This document shows positions 51,939 through 61,500 of a DNA stretch of 64,000 nt, in pieces. Location of the stretch: the NCBI RefSeq assembly GCF_037782385.1, contig NZ_JBBEXD010000001.1, forward strand, positions 620,001 through 684,000, given 5' to 3'. The translations under genes were made by a program, and so were the position numbers. The number at the start of each line of letters is the position of its first letter. Positions within the stretch are counted from its first letter, which is position 1. This stretch comes from Ascidiimonas meishanensis (GTDB taxonomy: Bacteria; Bacteroidota; Bacteroidia; Flavobacteriales; Flavobacteriaceae). A model generated the notes under the pieces. It was not told the DNA's origin. It did no database searches and saw only the letters and a program-made list of their open reading frames with translations.

Positions 51939-53762
51939 ATGAATTATTTTAAAAAAATCTTTCGCTTTGCGAAACCTTATAGCAAATTCGGCTATTTGAA
52001 CATTTTTTTCAACATTCTTTATGCGCTATTCAGCGCCCTTTCTTTTGTAGCTCTAATTCCCATGCTGGATGTATTGTTTAAAGAAAGTGAAAGAGTCTAT
52101 ATTAAGCCAGAATATACTGGAATTACTAATGTGGGTGATTACATTAAAGAATACCTCAACTTTAGCGTAACAGCATATGCGGGAGAAGATGAGATGAAAG
52201 CATTAGTATTGGTTATTTCCCTCGTTATAGTCTTATTCCTTCTCAAAAATTTTTTCAATTACCTGGCAATGTATTTTATTACATTCCTTAGAAATGGTGT
52301 TTTGAAAGATATCCGAAATCAACTATACGAAAAAATAGTACAGCTTCCCGTTTCATATTATACAGAAAAGCGTAAAGGAGATGTAATTGCCCGAATTACT
52401 TCCGATGTATTAGAAATTCAACATTCTTTTCTATCTATTCTTGAATTAATTGTTAGAGAACCTCTTACCATTGCTTTTACCATTATCGTAATGTTCAGCA
52501 TTAGTATGAAGCTTACTATTTTTGTATTTGTTTTTATCCCTATCGCTGGAATGCTTATTTCCAGAATAGGAAAATCATTAAAGAAAAAATCTGATCAAGT
52601 TCAAAAAGAACAAGGCGAATTTCTTTCTATAGTAGAAGAAACCCTTGGTGGTTTAAGAGTTATAAAAGCCTTTAATGCAGAAAACAGGTTTTCTGCTAAG
52701 TTTCAAGAATCAACAAATCGTTTCTTCCGGTTTTCCAATAAACTATTAAATCGCCAGAATCTTGCCTCCCCTACCAGCGAATTCTTAGGCATATTGGTAA
52801 TTGGAATTTTGCTTTGGTTTGGCGGTAGAATGGTTTTAATTGATAAAACACTAGATGCTTCCTCTTTTATCGCATATATGGGGCTTGCCTATAATATCTT
52901 AACGCCTGCAAAGGCCATTAGCAAAGCTTCTTATAGGGTAAAAAAGGGAAATGCGGCTGCAGAACGTGTTTTAGAAGTATTGGAAACCAAAAACACTATT
53001 CAAGATCCGGAAAAACCTATTGAAAAAAGAAGTTTTGAAAACAGTATACACCTAAAAAATGTCTCCTTCGCATATGAACAAGATTTAGTACTCAAAAATT
53101 TCTCTTTAGAAGTACCAAAAGGTAAGACGGTAGCATTGGTAGGGCAATCAGGAAGCGGAAAAAGCACAATTGCAAACTTACTTACACGATTTTACGATGT
53201 GAACGAAGGATGCATTGAAATAGATGGCATTGATATTAGAAAAATGCCCGTCACCCACTTAAGGCAGTTAATTGGAGTAGTAACGCAAGATTCTATTCTT
53301 TTTAACGATACCGTAAAGGAAAATCTTAAATTGGGAAAATATGATGCCTCGGATACTGCTATTCGGGAAGCCGCTGAAATTGCCAATGCTTATGAGTTCA
53401 TTAAAAATCTTCCGGATAAATTTGATACAAATATTGGAGATTCTGGTGGTAAATTAAGCGGTGGTCAAAAACAAAGATTATCCATAGCAAGGGCGGTTTT
53501 AAAAAACCCACCTATTATGATATTAGACGAGGCTACCTCTGCCCTTGATACCGAAAGTGAGAAATTAGTACAGTTGGCATTAGAGAACATGATGAAGAAT
53601 AGAACTTCTATTGTAATTGCACACAGGCTCTCCACAATCCAGAATGCAGATGTAATTGTAGTCATGCATCAAGGAGAAATAGCAGAACAAGGAAGCCATA
53701 ACGAATTGCTCAAGAAAAAAGGTATTTATCATAAATTGGTAGAAATGCAATCTTTTGAATAG
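51939..53762 (+). CDS. MsbA-like ABC exporter (fused permease-ATPase)
   Basis: A 607-residue half-transporter. The N-terminal ABC transmembrane domain has six helices (about 15-320). The nucleotide-binding domain contains Walker A GQSGSGKST near 402-410, ABC signature LSGGQKQRLS near 507-516, and Walker B IMILDEAT near 527-534. The family exports lipids such as lipid A core, peptides or drugs. MsbA is the closest common label; the substrate is unknown here. It begins 20 bases after the phosphosugar mutase and ends at a hairpin. Confidence 0.93.
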   Translation: MNYFKKIFRFAKPYSKFGYLNIFFNILYALFSALSFVALIPMLDVLFKESERVYIKPEYTGITNVGDYIKEYLNFSVTAYAGEDEMKALVLVISLVIVLFLLKNFFNYLAMYFITFLRNGVLKDIRNQLYEKIVQLPVSYYTEKRKGDVIARITSDVLEIQHSFLSILELIVREPLTIAFTIIVMFSISMKLTIFVFVFIPIAGMLISRIGKSLKKKSDQVQKEQGEFLSIVEETLGGLRVIKAFNAENRFSAKFQESTNRFFRFSNKLLNRQNLASPTSEFLGILVIGILLWFGGRMVLIDKTLDASSFIAYMGLAYNILTPAKAISKASYRVKKGNAAAERVLEVLETKNTIQDPEKPIEKRSFENSIHLKNVSFAYEQDLVLKNFSLEVPKGKTVALVGQSGSGKSTIANLLTRFYDVNEGCIEIDGIDIRKMPVTHLRQLIGVVTQDSILFNDTVKENLKLGKYDASDTAIREAAEIANAYEFIKNLPDKFDTNIGDSGGKLSGGQKQRLSIARAVLKNPPIMILDEATSALDTESEKLVQLALENMMKNRTSIVIAHRLSTIQNADVIVVMHQGEIAEQGSHNELLKKKGIYHKLVEMQSFE

Positions 53763-53772
53763 CCATAAAAAA

Positions 53773-53797
53773 AGACATCCGGGAGGATGTCTCTGTT
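53773..53797 (+). terminator. Terminator after the ABC exporter gene
   Basis: AGACATCC and GGATGTCT form an 8-bp stem around GGGA; the following T-tract is weak on this strand. Confidence 0.6.
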
Positions 53798-54006
53798 TAA
53801 ATAAGATTGGGAAAAACGTTAAGTTCATTCGATTTAGGGCAAAAAAAGAACAACGCTTCAATTATTTTGATATATCAAATGTAGGAGAATATTTTCATTT
53901 ATCGACAAAGTGTATTAAAAAATCGATGAAATGCCCTTTTTTTTAACATATAGTACATTATTTAAACCATTTAATACATCTACAGTCTAAAATAAAAACG
54001 ATTAGC

Positions 54007-54549
54007 TTGACCTCAGAAGCATCTTTAGTAGAAGAATTAAAAGCTCCGGAAACCCGTAACGCTGCATTTAGAACGTTGGTTGCAGCGTACCAGGAGCGTT
54101 TGTATTGGCATATAAGAAGAATTGTTCTTAATCATGATGATGCCGATGATGTAATTCAGAATACTTTTATAAAAATTTTCAAAAATATTGAGCGGTTCAA
54201 GGGCGATAGTAGCTTATTTAGCTGGATGTATCGCATTGCTACCAATGAATCTATTACTTTTTTAAATCAGAAAGCAAGAAAATCTGGTATTAGTAATGAA
54301 GCTTTACAAGAACAAATGATAGGTCAGTTAGTAGCTGATGTTTATTTTGATGGAGACGAAATTCAACTTAAATTGCAAAAAGCAATAGCAAAGCTACCAG
54401 AAAAACAACGTTTAGTTTTTAATATGAAGTATTTTGAAGAAATGAAGTATGAAGAAATCTCTCAAGTATTAGAAACTTCAGTTGGAGCGTTAAAAGCATC
54501 TTATCATCATGCCGTAAAAAAAATTGAACTAGAATTAAAAGCAAATTAA
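54007..54549 (+). CDS. ECF-type RNA polymerase sigma factor
   Basis: A 180-residue sigma factor starting at TTG (54007), as often seen for this Bacteroidota group. Region 2 shows YQERLYWHIRRIVLNHDDADDVIQNTFIKIFKNIE (outline: NHDDADDVIQNTF near 43-55) and FSWMYRIATNE. Region 4 shows LPEKQRLVFNMKYFEEMKYEEIS and an LETSVGALKASYHHAV recognition helix. No region 1.1. It is followed by a membrane-bound partner and a periplasmic one, a three-gene module typical of flavobacteria. Confidence 0.93.
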   Translation: MTSEASLVEELKAPETRNAAFRTLVAAYQERLYWHIRRIVLNHDDADDVIQNTFIKIFKNIERFKGDSSLFSWMYRIATNESITFLNQKARKSGISNEALQEQMIGQLVADVYFDGDEIQLKLQKAIAKLPEKQRLVFNMKYFEEMKYEEISQVLETSVGALKASYHHAVKKIELELKAN

Positions 54550-54581
54550 ACCATTTGATGATCTAGCAGTCTAAATAGAAA

Positions 54582-55103
54582 ATGAAACATAGAAAACTAC
54601 ATAAAAACAATGGAGGGTTTAAACTACCTGATAGTTATTTTGAGACTTTTGAAGATAGGCTTTCCCATAAACTTACTTCCTCAATTCCTGAGAAAGATGG
54701 CTTAAAACTACCAGAAGGTTATTTTGATTCACTTGCTGATAACGTTTTTGAAAAACTAGATAGTTCTGTTCATGATTCTGTGCCTGTTCGTAAACTATTT
54801 CCCAAAAAACCTATTATGTATGTGGGCTATGCAGTGGCAGCGGGTTTTGCACTTTTATTGTTTCTAAACATTTTTAACCAATCTCAAGATAACGTCAACT
54901 GGAATACTATTGCAAGTACAGAATTGGAAAGCTATATAGAAGAAGGCTATTTGTCTTTTAGTGCATACGAATATGCTACCCTCTATGAAGATGTAGATCT
55001 TTCAAAAATTGAAATGGGAGAAGAATTTATTGAAAGCGAAGAACTTATGGACTATTTATATGAAAATGTTAGTTCCTATGATAATTTAATAATTGAAAAT
55101 TAA
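54582..55103 (+). CDS. Putative membrane-bound anti-sigma partner
   Basis: A 173-residue single-pass membrane protein with a cytoplasmic half repeating a GxxLPxxYFxxxxxxxxxKL pattern twice (FKLPDSYFETFEDRLSHKL, LKLPEGYFDSLADNVFEKL). A transmembrane helix lies at about 83-103 and an acidic periplasmic tail follows. The two-fold LPxxYF repeat is characteristic of proteins next to this class of sigma gene in flavobacteria. An anti-sigma role is inferred from synteny. No zinc-binding motif. Confidence 0.7.
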   Translation: MKHRKLHKNNGGFKLPDSYFETFEDRLSHKLTSSIPEKDGLKLPEGYFDSLADNVFEKLDSSVHDSVPVRKLFPKKPIMYVGYAVAAGFALLLFLNIFNQSQDNVNWNTIASTELESYIEEGYLSFSAYEYATLYEDVDLSKIEMGEEFIESEELMDYLYENVSSYDNLIIEN

Positions 55104-55114
55104 GCCTGTAATCT

Positions 55115-55573
55115 ATGAAACAAATATGTATTATAGCTGTTCTATTTTTTATTTGTGGCAATGTTTCTGCTCAACAGGAAAGACGAGAACGTATAAAATC
55201 TCTTAAAATAGCTTTTATAACAGAAAAATTAGCACTCTCTAGTAGTGAAGCACAAAAATTCTGGCCAATTTATAACACCTACGATGATAATACATATAGG
55301 CTAAAAAATGTGGACTTAAAAAAGATTAAAAATGAATTACGCATCAAAGGAATTGATGCTATTTCTGAACAAGAAGCTAAATCTATTCTGGAAAGAATAG
55401 AAAATATTGAAGCGAGTATTTATGGAGAACGAAGAAAATTAGTGATAAACTTATCTAACGCAATATCTGCAAAAAAAATAATACTGCTCAAAAAAGTAGA
55501 AGACGATTTTAATCGGGAACTTCTGAAACGATTGCGAGAGCGAAGAATGAATCGATTTCAAAACAGAAATTAA
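55115..55573 (+). CDS. Periplasmic sigma-operon protein (Spy/LTxxQ-like)
   Basis: A 152-residue exported protein with a signal peptide (IIAVLFFICGNVSA, 5-18) and an all-helical mature part: RIKSLKIAFITEKLALSSSEAQKFWPIYNTYDD and long charged helices ending in RERRMNRFQNRN. The layout resembles small Spy-like sensor proteins and it is often labelled sensor of ECF-type sigma factor in flavobacteria. It is the third gene of the sigma module and ends at a terminator. Role inferred only. Confidence 0.75.
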   Translation: MKQICIIAVLFFICGNVSAQQERRERIKSLKIAFITEKLALSSSEAQKFWPIYNTYDDNTYRLKNVDLKKIKNELRIKGIDAISEQEAKSILERIENIEASIYGERRKLVINLSNAISAKKIILLKKVEDDFNRELLKRLRERRMNRFQNRN

Positions 55574-55575
55574 AT

Positions 55576-55600
55576 AAAAAAGGGGCTTTGCCTCTTTTTT
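55576..55600 (+). terminator. Terminator of the second sigma module
   Basis: AAAAAAGGGG and CCTCTTTTTT pair around CTTTG, with one G-U pair; six Ts follow. Confidence 0.75.
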
Positions 55601-55661
55601 ATTTTAAACCTTTTAAACATTCCTGAGTCTTACTAGTATAACAAAATAAAACCTCAACATT

Positions 55662-56009
55662 ATGAAAACTATTAAAAGCCTTCTTATTGTTATCCTTATT
55701 GTGGGAATAACTTCCTGCGCAACCAGTCAAAGAACTACGGTTATAGTACCTAAAAAAAGGGCTATAGTTACTAAAGTGGTTAAACCAAGGGTAGTGATCC
55801 ATCGCAATACTAATTATTACCTTTCAAAAGGAATTTGGTATACAAAAAATAGACAAGGTTATGTAGTGGTAAACCCACCAGCTGGAATAGTTATAAAATC
55901 ATTACCAAGAGGATTTAGAATTAAAAAAATCAGAGGTGTTAAGTACTATCATTACAACGGTGTATACTATAAGAGAACAGGTAGAAAATATACGGTTGTA
56001 AACGTATAA
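55662..56009 (+). CDS. DUF6515-like lipoprotein
   Basis: A 115-residue lipoprotein (LIVILIVGITSC, acylated Cys 19). The mature part is basic and Tyr-rich, with two alternating motifs: YYLSKGIWYTKNRQGYVVVNPPAGIVIKSLP near 47-77 and KYYHYNGVYYKRTGRKYTVV near 89-108. The GxxYxxxxxxYxVVxPPxGxxIxxLP pattern is that of DUF6515 proteins of Bacteroidota. Such proteins are probably anchored in the outer membrane. Function unknown; monocistronic. Confidence 0.85.
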   Translation: MKTIKSLLIVILIVGITSCATSQRTTVIVPKKRAIVTKVVKPRVVIHRNTNYYLSKGIWYTKNRQGYVVVNPPAGIVIKSLPRGFRIKKIRGVKYYHYNGVYYKRTGRKYTVVNV

Positions 56010-56067
56010 TTTAGTTTTAGGAATCTATTAATTTAATTTAAAACAAACAGTAAGTTGGCCGCTGGGC

Positions 56068-57156
56068 TTATTTAAAGTCTAAGCGTGCCAACCTGTTTTT
56101 TCCAGCAGCATAAGCTGTTGAATCATTTACAAATCGTAAGGTATAAAAACCTTCCTTAGAAAGCTCTTCCCAGCTTGTTCCTCCATCATTACTTGCAGCT
56201 ATTCCAGTAAACCCAATCGCTATTAACGATTTTCCTTGGCTCCCTGGGACATACTGAACGCAACTTTTATAACCAGGATATTTTCCATCAGCCACCAATT
56301 GCCAACTTCTACCTCCATCTTTAGTAACTGCCTTATTCCCTTTATTATTAGCCGGATCTGTATAATCTCCTCCAATAGCAAAACCATTTTTATCATCATA
56401 AAAAGCTATAGAGTATATACCTTGGGTGTTTGTACCCTGAGTAAACGGAGTGGTAAAAACCTCCCAATCTATCCCTTTATTTGGTGAATAGAAAACACGA
56501 CTTTCTTTCCCTCCCGTAGCAATCCATGTATGATCTCCAAAAACTGCTATATTAGAATTACTGGCTGCAAAAGCAGCTTCCCCTTCCTTAGCTGGAAGTA
56601 ATTGATCACAAGAAAGTTTCTCCCAAGAAAATCCACCGTCTCTAGTAATAATGATGGAAAGACATCCCTCAACAGGATCTCCTATAGCAATACCTTCTAG
56701 ATGATTCCAAAAATGCATTGCATCATAAAACACGCCTTCTCCTTCCTCTTTATATACCAGATCCATTTTACCAGATAAGCCTGTTTTAAATAACAGGGCG
56801 GGAGATGCTATACTCAGCATAAAAAAATCGGTTTCAGTAAAGGCAACTGCTCTAAAACTTGGGGTTAGCGTATCATAAAGTTGTTGGTTAACTTTTGTAA
56901 CTCCCGTAACGGAATCATATAATCCATAATATCCATTACTGCCAGCAAAAGCAAAATTATGTTGCCCTACTGCTATTGCTCTCACACTCAAAGAGTCTAC
57001 GTAGAGCTCTGTAACCTCCACTTCTGATATTTGCAATGGTGGTACTGATTTCTTTGAATTGCACGAAACCAAGGTTAAAATTACAAGTAAAAGAAAAATA
57101 AATTGTTTTATGAATATGTGGTGCAAAAAGCTTGGATTCTTTGTTAGAGATTTCAT
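56068..57156 (-). CDS. YCF48/BNR-type beta-propeller lipoprotein
   Basis: A 362-residue exported protein with a lipoprotein signal (FIFLLLVILTLVSC, acylated Cys near 32), and a seven-bladed-type propeller with BNR-like Asp-box repeats: TRDGGFSWEKLS, SPNKGIDWEVF, TKDGGRSWQLV, SNDGGTSWEELS at about 60-residue spacing. This is the YCF48-related fold used by photosystem assembly factors and widely by bacteria with no photosystem. Ligand unknown. The gene is divergent from the rsmB-like gene with 84 bases between. Confidence 0.88.
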   Translation of the reverse strand: MKSLTKNPSFLHHIFIKQFIFLLLVILTLVSCNSKKSVPPLQISEVEVTELYVDSLSVRAIAVGQHNFAFAGSNGYYGLYDSVTGVTKVNQQLYDTLTPSFRAVAFTETDFFMLSIASPALLFKTGLSGKMDLVYKEEGEGVFYDAMHFWNHLEGIAIGDPVEGCLSIIITRDGGFSWEKLSCDQLLPAKEGEAAFAASNSNIAVFGDHTWIATGGKESRVFYSPNKGIDWEVFTTPFTQGTNTQGIYSIAFYDDKNGFAIGGDYTDPANNKGNKAVTKDGGRSWQLVADGKYPGYKSCVQYVPGSQGKSLIAIGFTGIAASNDGGTSWEELSKEGFYTLRFVNDSTAYAAGKNRLARLDFK

Positions 57157-57213
57157 TCTTAAGAAGTCCTATTAAAATTTTCCTTAAAAATAAATGCTTT
57201 CTTCTTAAAAGCA

Positions 57214-57221
57214 TACCTTTG
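57214..57221 (+). promoter_or_regulatory. Candidate -7 box (TACCTTTG) of the methyltransferase gene
   Basis: Exact consensus match 19 bases before the start. Confidence 0.55.
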
Positions 57222-57240
57222 CAGGCAATTATTTAAAGAA

Positions 57241-58461
57241 ATGAGATTACATAGAAACTTGGTATTTGCTGTCATTGATGGGCTTACACTTATTTTTAAT
57301 GAGAAGGAATATGCAGACAAGGTTGTTCAAAAACTACTAAAAAGAGATAAGAGGTGGGGTGCAAGAGATAGAGCGTTTGTAGCAGAAACCATCTATGAAA
57401 TGGTGAGGTGGAAGCGTTTATATACCGAGATCGCAGAAGCAAAAGAACCCTATACCAGACAAAACTTATGGCGATTATTTGCTGTTTGGGCTACGCTTAG
57501 AGGCATCAAATTACCAGATTGGAATCAAATAGAAGAAACCCCGTTAAGAAAAATAAAAGGTAGGTTTGACGAACTTTCCAAAATAAGAAAATTCAGAGAA
57601 TCTGTACCAGACTGGATGGATAATTTGGGAGTAGAAGAATTAGGAGAAGAAGTATGGACAAAAGAACTTGCAGCGCTAAATCAAACCGCAGAAGTTATTT
57701 TAAGGGTAAATACGCTCAAATCAGATAAAAAATCAGTTCAAGAAGCTTTACTAGAAGAAAATATTGAGACCGAGGCTATAAAAGGTTATCCAGATGCGCT
57801 AAAACTAAAAGAAAGAGCAAATGTTTTTGGGACAGAAATCTTTAAGAAAGGATGGTTTGAAGTGCAGGATGCATCTTCACAGCTAGTGGCTAGTTTTCTT
57901 GAGGTTAAACCGGGAATGAGAGTTGTAGATGCGTGCGCTGGTGCCGGTGGTAAGGCACTACATCTTGCTGCATTAATGGAAAATAAAGGTTCTGTAATAG
58001 CTCTTGACATCTATCAAAACAAATTAGCTGAACTAAAACGCAGAGCGCGTAGAAATGGCGCTCATAATATAGACACAAGACTCATAGAGTCTACCAAGGT
58101 AATCAAAAAGTTACATGGTAAAGCAGATAGGGTTCTAATAGATGCCCCCTGCAGTGGCATTGGTGTTTTAAGAAGAAATCCAGATGCAAAATGGAAGCTT
58201 GAACCAGCATTCTTAACTCAAATTAGGGAAACACAAAAACAAATAATCTCAGCTTACTCACAAATGGTAAAACCGGGAGGCAAAATGGTATATGCAACTT
58301 GTTCTATACTTCCTTCAGAAAATGAAAAACAAGTAGCGCAATTTTTAGCATCAGACCAGGGAAAAAAATTTAAGCTAGAAAAGCAGCAGCGTCTTATGCC
58401 TTCCAAAGCAGGATTTGATGGATTTTATATGGCTCTTCTTACAAATATAGAGACTCCTTAA
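57241..58461 (+). CDS. RsmB-like rRNA cytosine-C5 methyltransferase
   Basis: A 406-residue SAM-dependent RNA methyltransferase of the NOL1/NOP2/Sun family, which methylates cytosine C5 in rRNA, RsmB being C967-specific in 16S rRNA. An N-terminal NusB-like helical domain (about 10-100) is followed by the catalytic domain: SAM-binding DACAGAGGKALHLA near 224-237, motif IV DAPCSGIGVLRRNPDAKW near 301-318, and motif VI YATCSILPSENEKQV near 351-365. Both catalytic Cys are present. It lies 128 bases before purL. Confidence 0.93.
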   Translation: MRLHRNLVFAVIDGLTLIFNEKEYADKVVQKLLKRDKRWGARDRAFVAETIYEMVRWKRLYTEIAEAKEPYTRQNLWRLFAVWATLRGIKLPDWNQIEETPLRKIKGRFDELSKIRKFRESVPDWMDNLGVEELGEEVWTKELAALNQTAEVILRVNTLKSDKKSVQEALLEENIETEAIKGYPDALKLKERANVFGTEIFKKGWFEVQDASSQLVASFLEVKPGMRVVDACAGAGGKALHLAALMENKGSVIALDIYQNKLAELKRRARRNGAHNIDTRLIESTKVIKKLHGKADRVLIDAPCSGIGVLRRNPDAKWKLEPAFLTQIRETQKQIISAYSQMVKPGGKMVYATCSILPSENEKQVAQFLASDQGKKFKLEKQQRLMPSKAGFDGFYMALLTNIETP

Positions 58462-58544
58462 ACCTTCTTTTTTAAATAACAAAAATGTTAACTAAATTGA
58501 ATATCTTGTATCCTAAGATAGTCTTAGTTTTTCGCTGAATTGAT

Positions 58545-58552
58545 TAAATTTG
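58545..58552 (+). promoter_or_regulatory. Candidate -7 box (TAAATTTG) of purL
   Basis: Exact consensus match 37 bases before the purL start. Confidence 0.5.
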
Positions 58553-58589
58553 CACTTTCGGAAAAAGAACCAACTAATATTCCCTGTTT

Positions 58590-61500
58590 ATGATTATTTT
58601 CTTTGGTAATCCAGAAAGTAAAGTTTATGCCGTTGAATCAGCATCTAAGCTTTCCCCAAAAGATATTAGCAAACTTATCTGGCTATTTGGAAACACCCAA
58701 CAAATTGATGAATCCGCTGTTGCGGATTTTTTTATTGGTCCCAGAGCAGCAATGGTAACTCCTTGGAGTACTAATGCAGTTGAAATATCCCAAAACATGG
58801 GGATTCAAGGCATTATCAGAATTGAAGAATTTATCCCTTCAAGTAAAGAGGCCTCTGATTACGACACCATGTTATCTCAAAAATATGCTGGATTGAATCA
58901 GGAGATTTTCACCGTGAATATCGCACCAGAGGAAATTAAAGATATAGACCATATTGCAACCTACAATGAACAAGAAGGATTAGCATTAAGTACTGAAGAA
59001 GTTGACTATTTAGAAAACTTAGCCATTAAACTAAATAGAAAACTTACCGACTCTGAAGTTTTTGGTTTTTCTCAGGTAAATTCTGAACATTGCAGACATA
59101 AGATTTTTAATGGAACTTTTATTATTGACGGAAAAGAACAATCACAATCTCTTTTTAAACTTATTAAAAAAACGGCAAAGCAACATCCCAATGGTATTGT
59201 TTCTGCCTATAAAGATAATGTTGCCTTTGTAAAAGGACCTATAGTCACACAATTTGCACCTAAAAGACCCGATATTCCTGAATTTTATCAGGAGCAAGAC
59301 TTTGAATCGGTGATTTCTCTTAAAGCTGAAACACATAATTTCCCCACAACCGTAGAGCCTTTCAATGGTGCTGCTACCGGAAGTGGTGGTGAAATAAGAG
59401 ACCGCCTCGCTGGCGGGAAGGGTTCTTTACCTCTGGCAGGAAGTGCAGTTTATATGACCTCATATTCACGGCTGGAAGAAAATCGTTCTTGGGAACATGC
59501 AATGGAAGCGCGTCCTTGGTTGTATCAAACCCCTATGGATATTCTTGTGAAAGCTTCTAATGGAGCCTCAGACTTTGGCAATAAATTTGGCCAACCATTG
59601 ATTACTGGATCAGTATTAACCTTTGAGCATCCGGAAGAAAAACGAAAACTTGGGTATGATAAAGTTATTATGCTGGCTGGTGGAATTGGTTATGGCAAAA
59701 AAGAACAATCCATTAAAGATACTCCTCAAAAAGAGGATAAAATTGTCATTCTTGGAGGAGACAATTATAGAATTGGAATGGGTGGTGCTGCAGTATCTTC
59801 TGCAGATACAGGTAAGTTTAGCAGTGGCATAGAGCTCAATGCGGTACAACGTTCTAACCCCGAAATGCAAAAAAGGGCTGCCAATACCGTTCGCGGTATG
59901 GTAGAAAGTGAAGAAAATCATATTGTTTCCATTCATGATCACGGAGCTGGCGGCCATCTTAACTGTCTCTCTGAATTAGTGGAAGAAACTGGAGGGAAAA
60001 TAGATTTGGATAAATTACCAGTAGGTGACCCTACCCTATCTGCCCGTGAGATTATCGGTAATGAATCACAGGAGCGAATGGGATTGGTAATCTCAGGTAA
60101 GTATGAAAAAGAACTCCGTACCATCGCAGATAGAGAAAGATCGCCTATGTATACCGTAGGAGAAGTGACTAATGATCATCAATTCACATTTGAATCAGGT
60201 ACAACTGGCAAGAAACCAATGAATCTCAAATTAGAAGATATGTTTGGGAGTTCGCCTAAGACTATTCTTGAAGACACCCGAATCAAACGTAATTATCTAG
60301 CAGTTACCTATAATTCATCAAATCTCCAGTCTTATTTAGAACAAGTGCTTCAATTGGAAGCGGTAGCCTGTAAAGACTGGCTTACCAATAAAGTAGATAG
60401 ATGTGTAGGTGGTAAAGTTGCCAAACAACAGTGTACGGGTCCCTTACAATTACCATTAAACAATGTGGGCGTAATGGCGCTAGATTACAAAGGCAAAGAA
60501 GGAATAGCGACCTCTATAGGTCATGCCCCTGTTAGCGCTTTGATTGATGCAAAAGCCGGAAGTCAAAACAGTATTGCAGAGGCATTAACAAATATTGTTT
60601 GGGCGCCTTTAGCAGAAGGACTTAAAAGTATTTCCTTATCTGCTAACTGGATGTGGCCTTGTAAAAATGAAGGTGAAGATGCTCGTCTTTACGATGCGGT
60701 AAAAGCATGTTCTGATTTTGCTATTGATTTAGGAATTAATATTCCTACTGGAAAAGACTCTTTGTCTATGAAGCAAAAATACAAAGATGAAGATGTAATC
60801 GCCCCAGGCACCGTAATCATCTCCGCTGCTGCAAATTGCAATGATATCACCAAAGTTGTAGAGCCTGTTTTTAAGCGCAACCAAGCACCTATTTATTATA
60901 TCAATTTATCATCAGACTCCTATAAATTGGGTGGTTCTTCTTTTGCTCAAATAGGTAATACTATTGGCAATGAAACTCCCTCTATTCAAGATATTCCTCA
61001 CTTTAAAAATGCTTTTGAAAGCCTGCAAGAGCTCATTAAAAGTGATTTGATATATGCTGGGCACGATGTTTCAAGTGGTGGATTAATAACCACCTTATTA
61101 GAAATGTGTTTTGCAGAACACCAATTGGGTGCCGTTATTGATTTATCTTCTCTGAATGAAGCTGACACGATTAAAGTTTTATTTAGTGAAAATGCTGGTA
61201 TTGTTTTTCAAGCAGATGAAAAAGCGGAAGCAATACTCACCGAGAATCAAATAAACTTTCATAAAATTGGCTATACACTATCTGGAGACCATCTTCAATT
61301 AAAGAATCATACCGAGAATTACTCCTTTGTTATTAGCTTCTTAAGGGATATGTGGTATAAAACCTCTTTTCTACTAGACCAAAAGCAATCTGGAGTTGCC
61401 AAAGCAGAGGAACGATTTATTAATTATAAAAACCAACCTCTCGCATTTGAATTTCCTAGTGATTTTAACGGTAAAAAGCCTGCTATTACAACTCCGCGAA

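Noticed and set aside
59616..59957. 113-codon minus-strand frame opposite purL
   Set aside because: Antisense to conserved FGAM synthetase sequence; no independent support.
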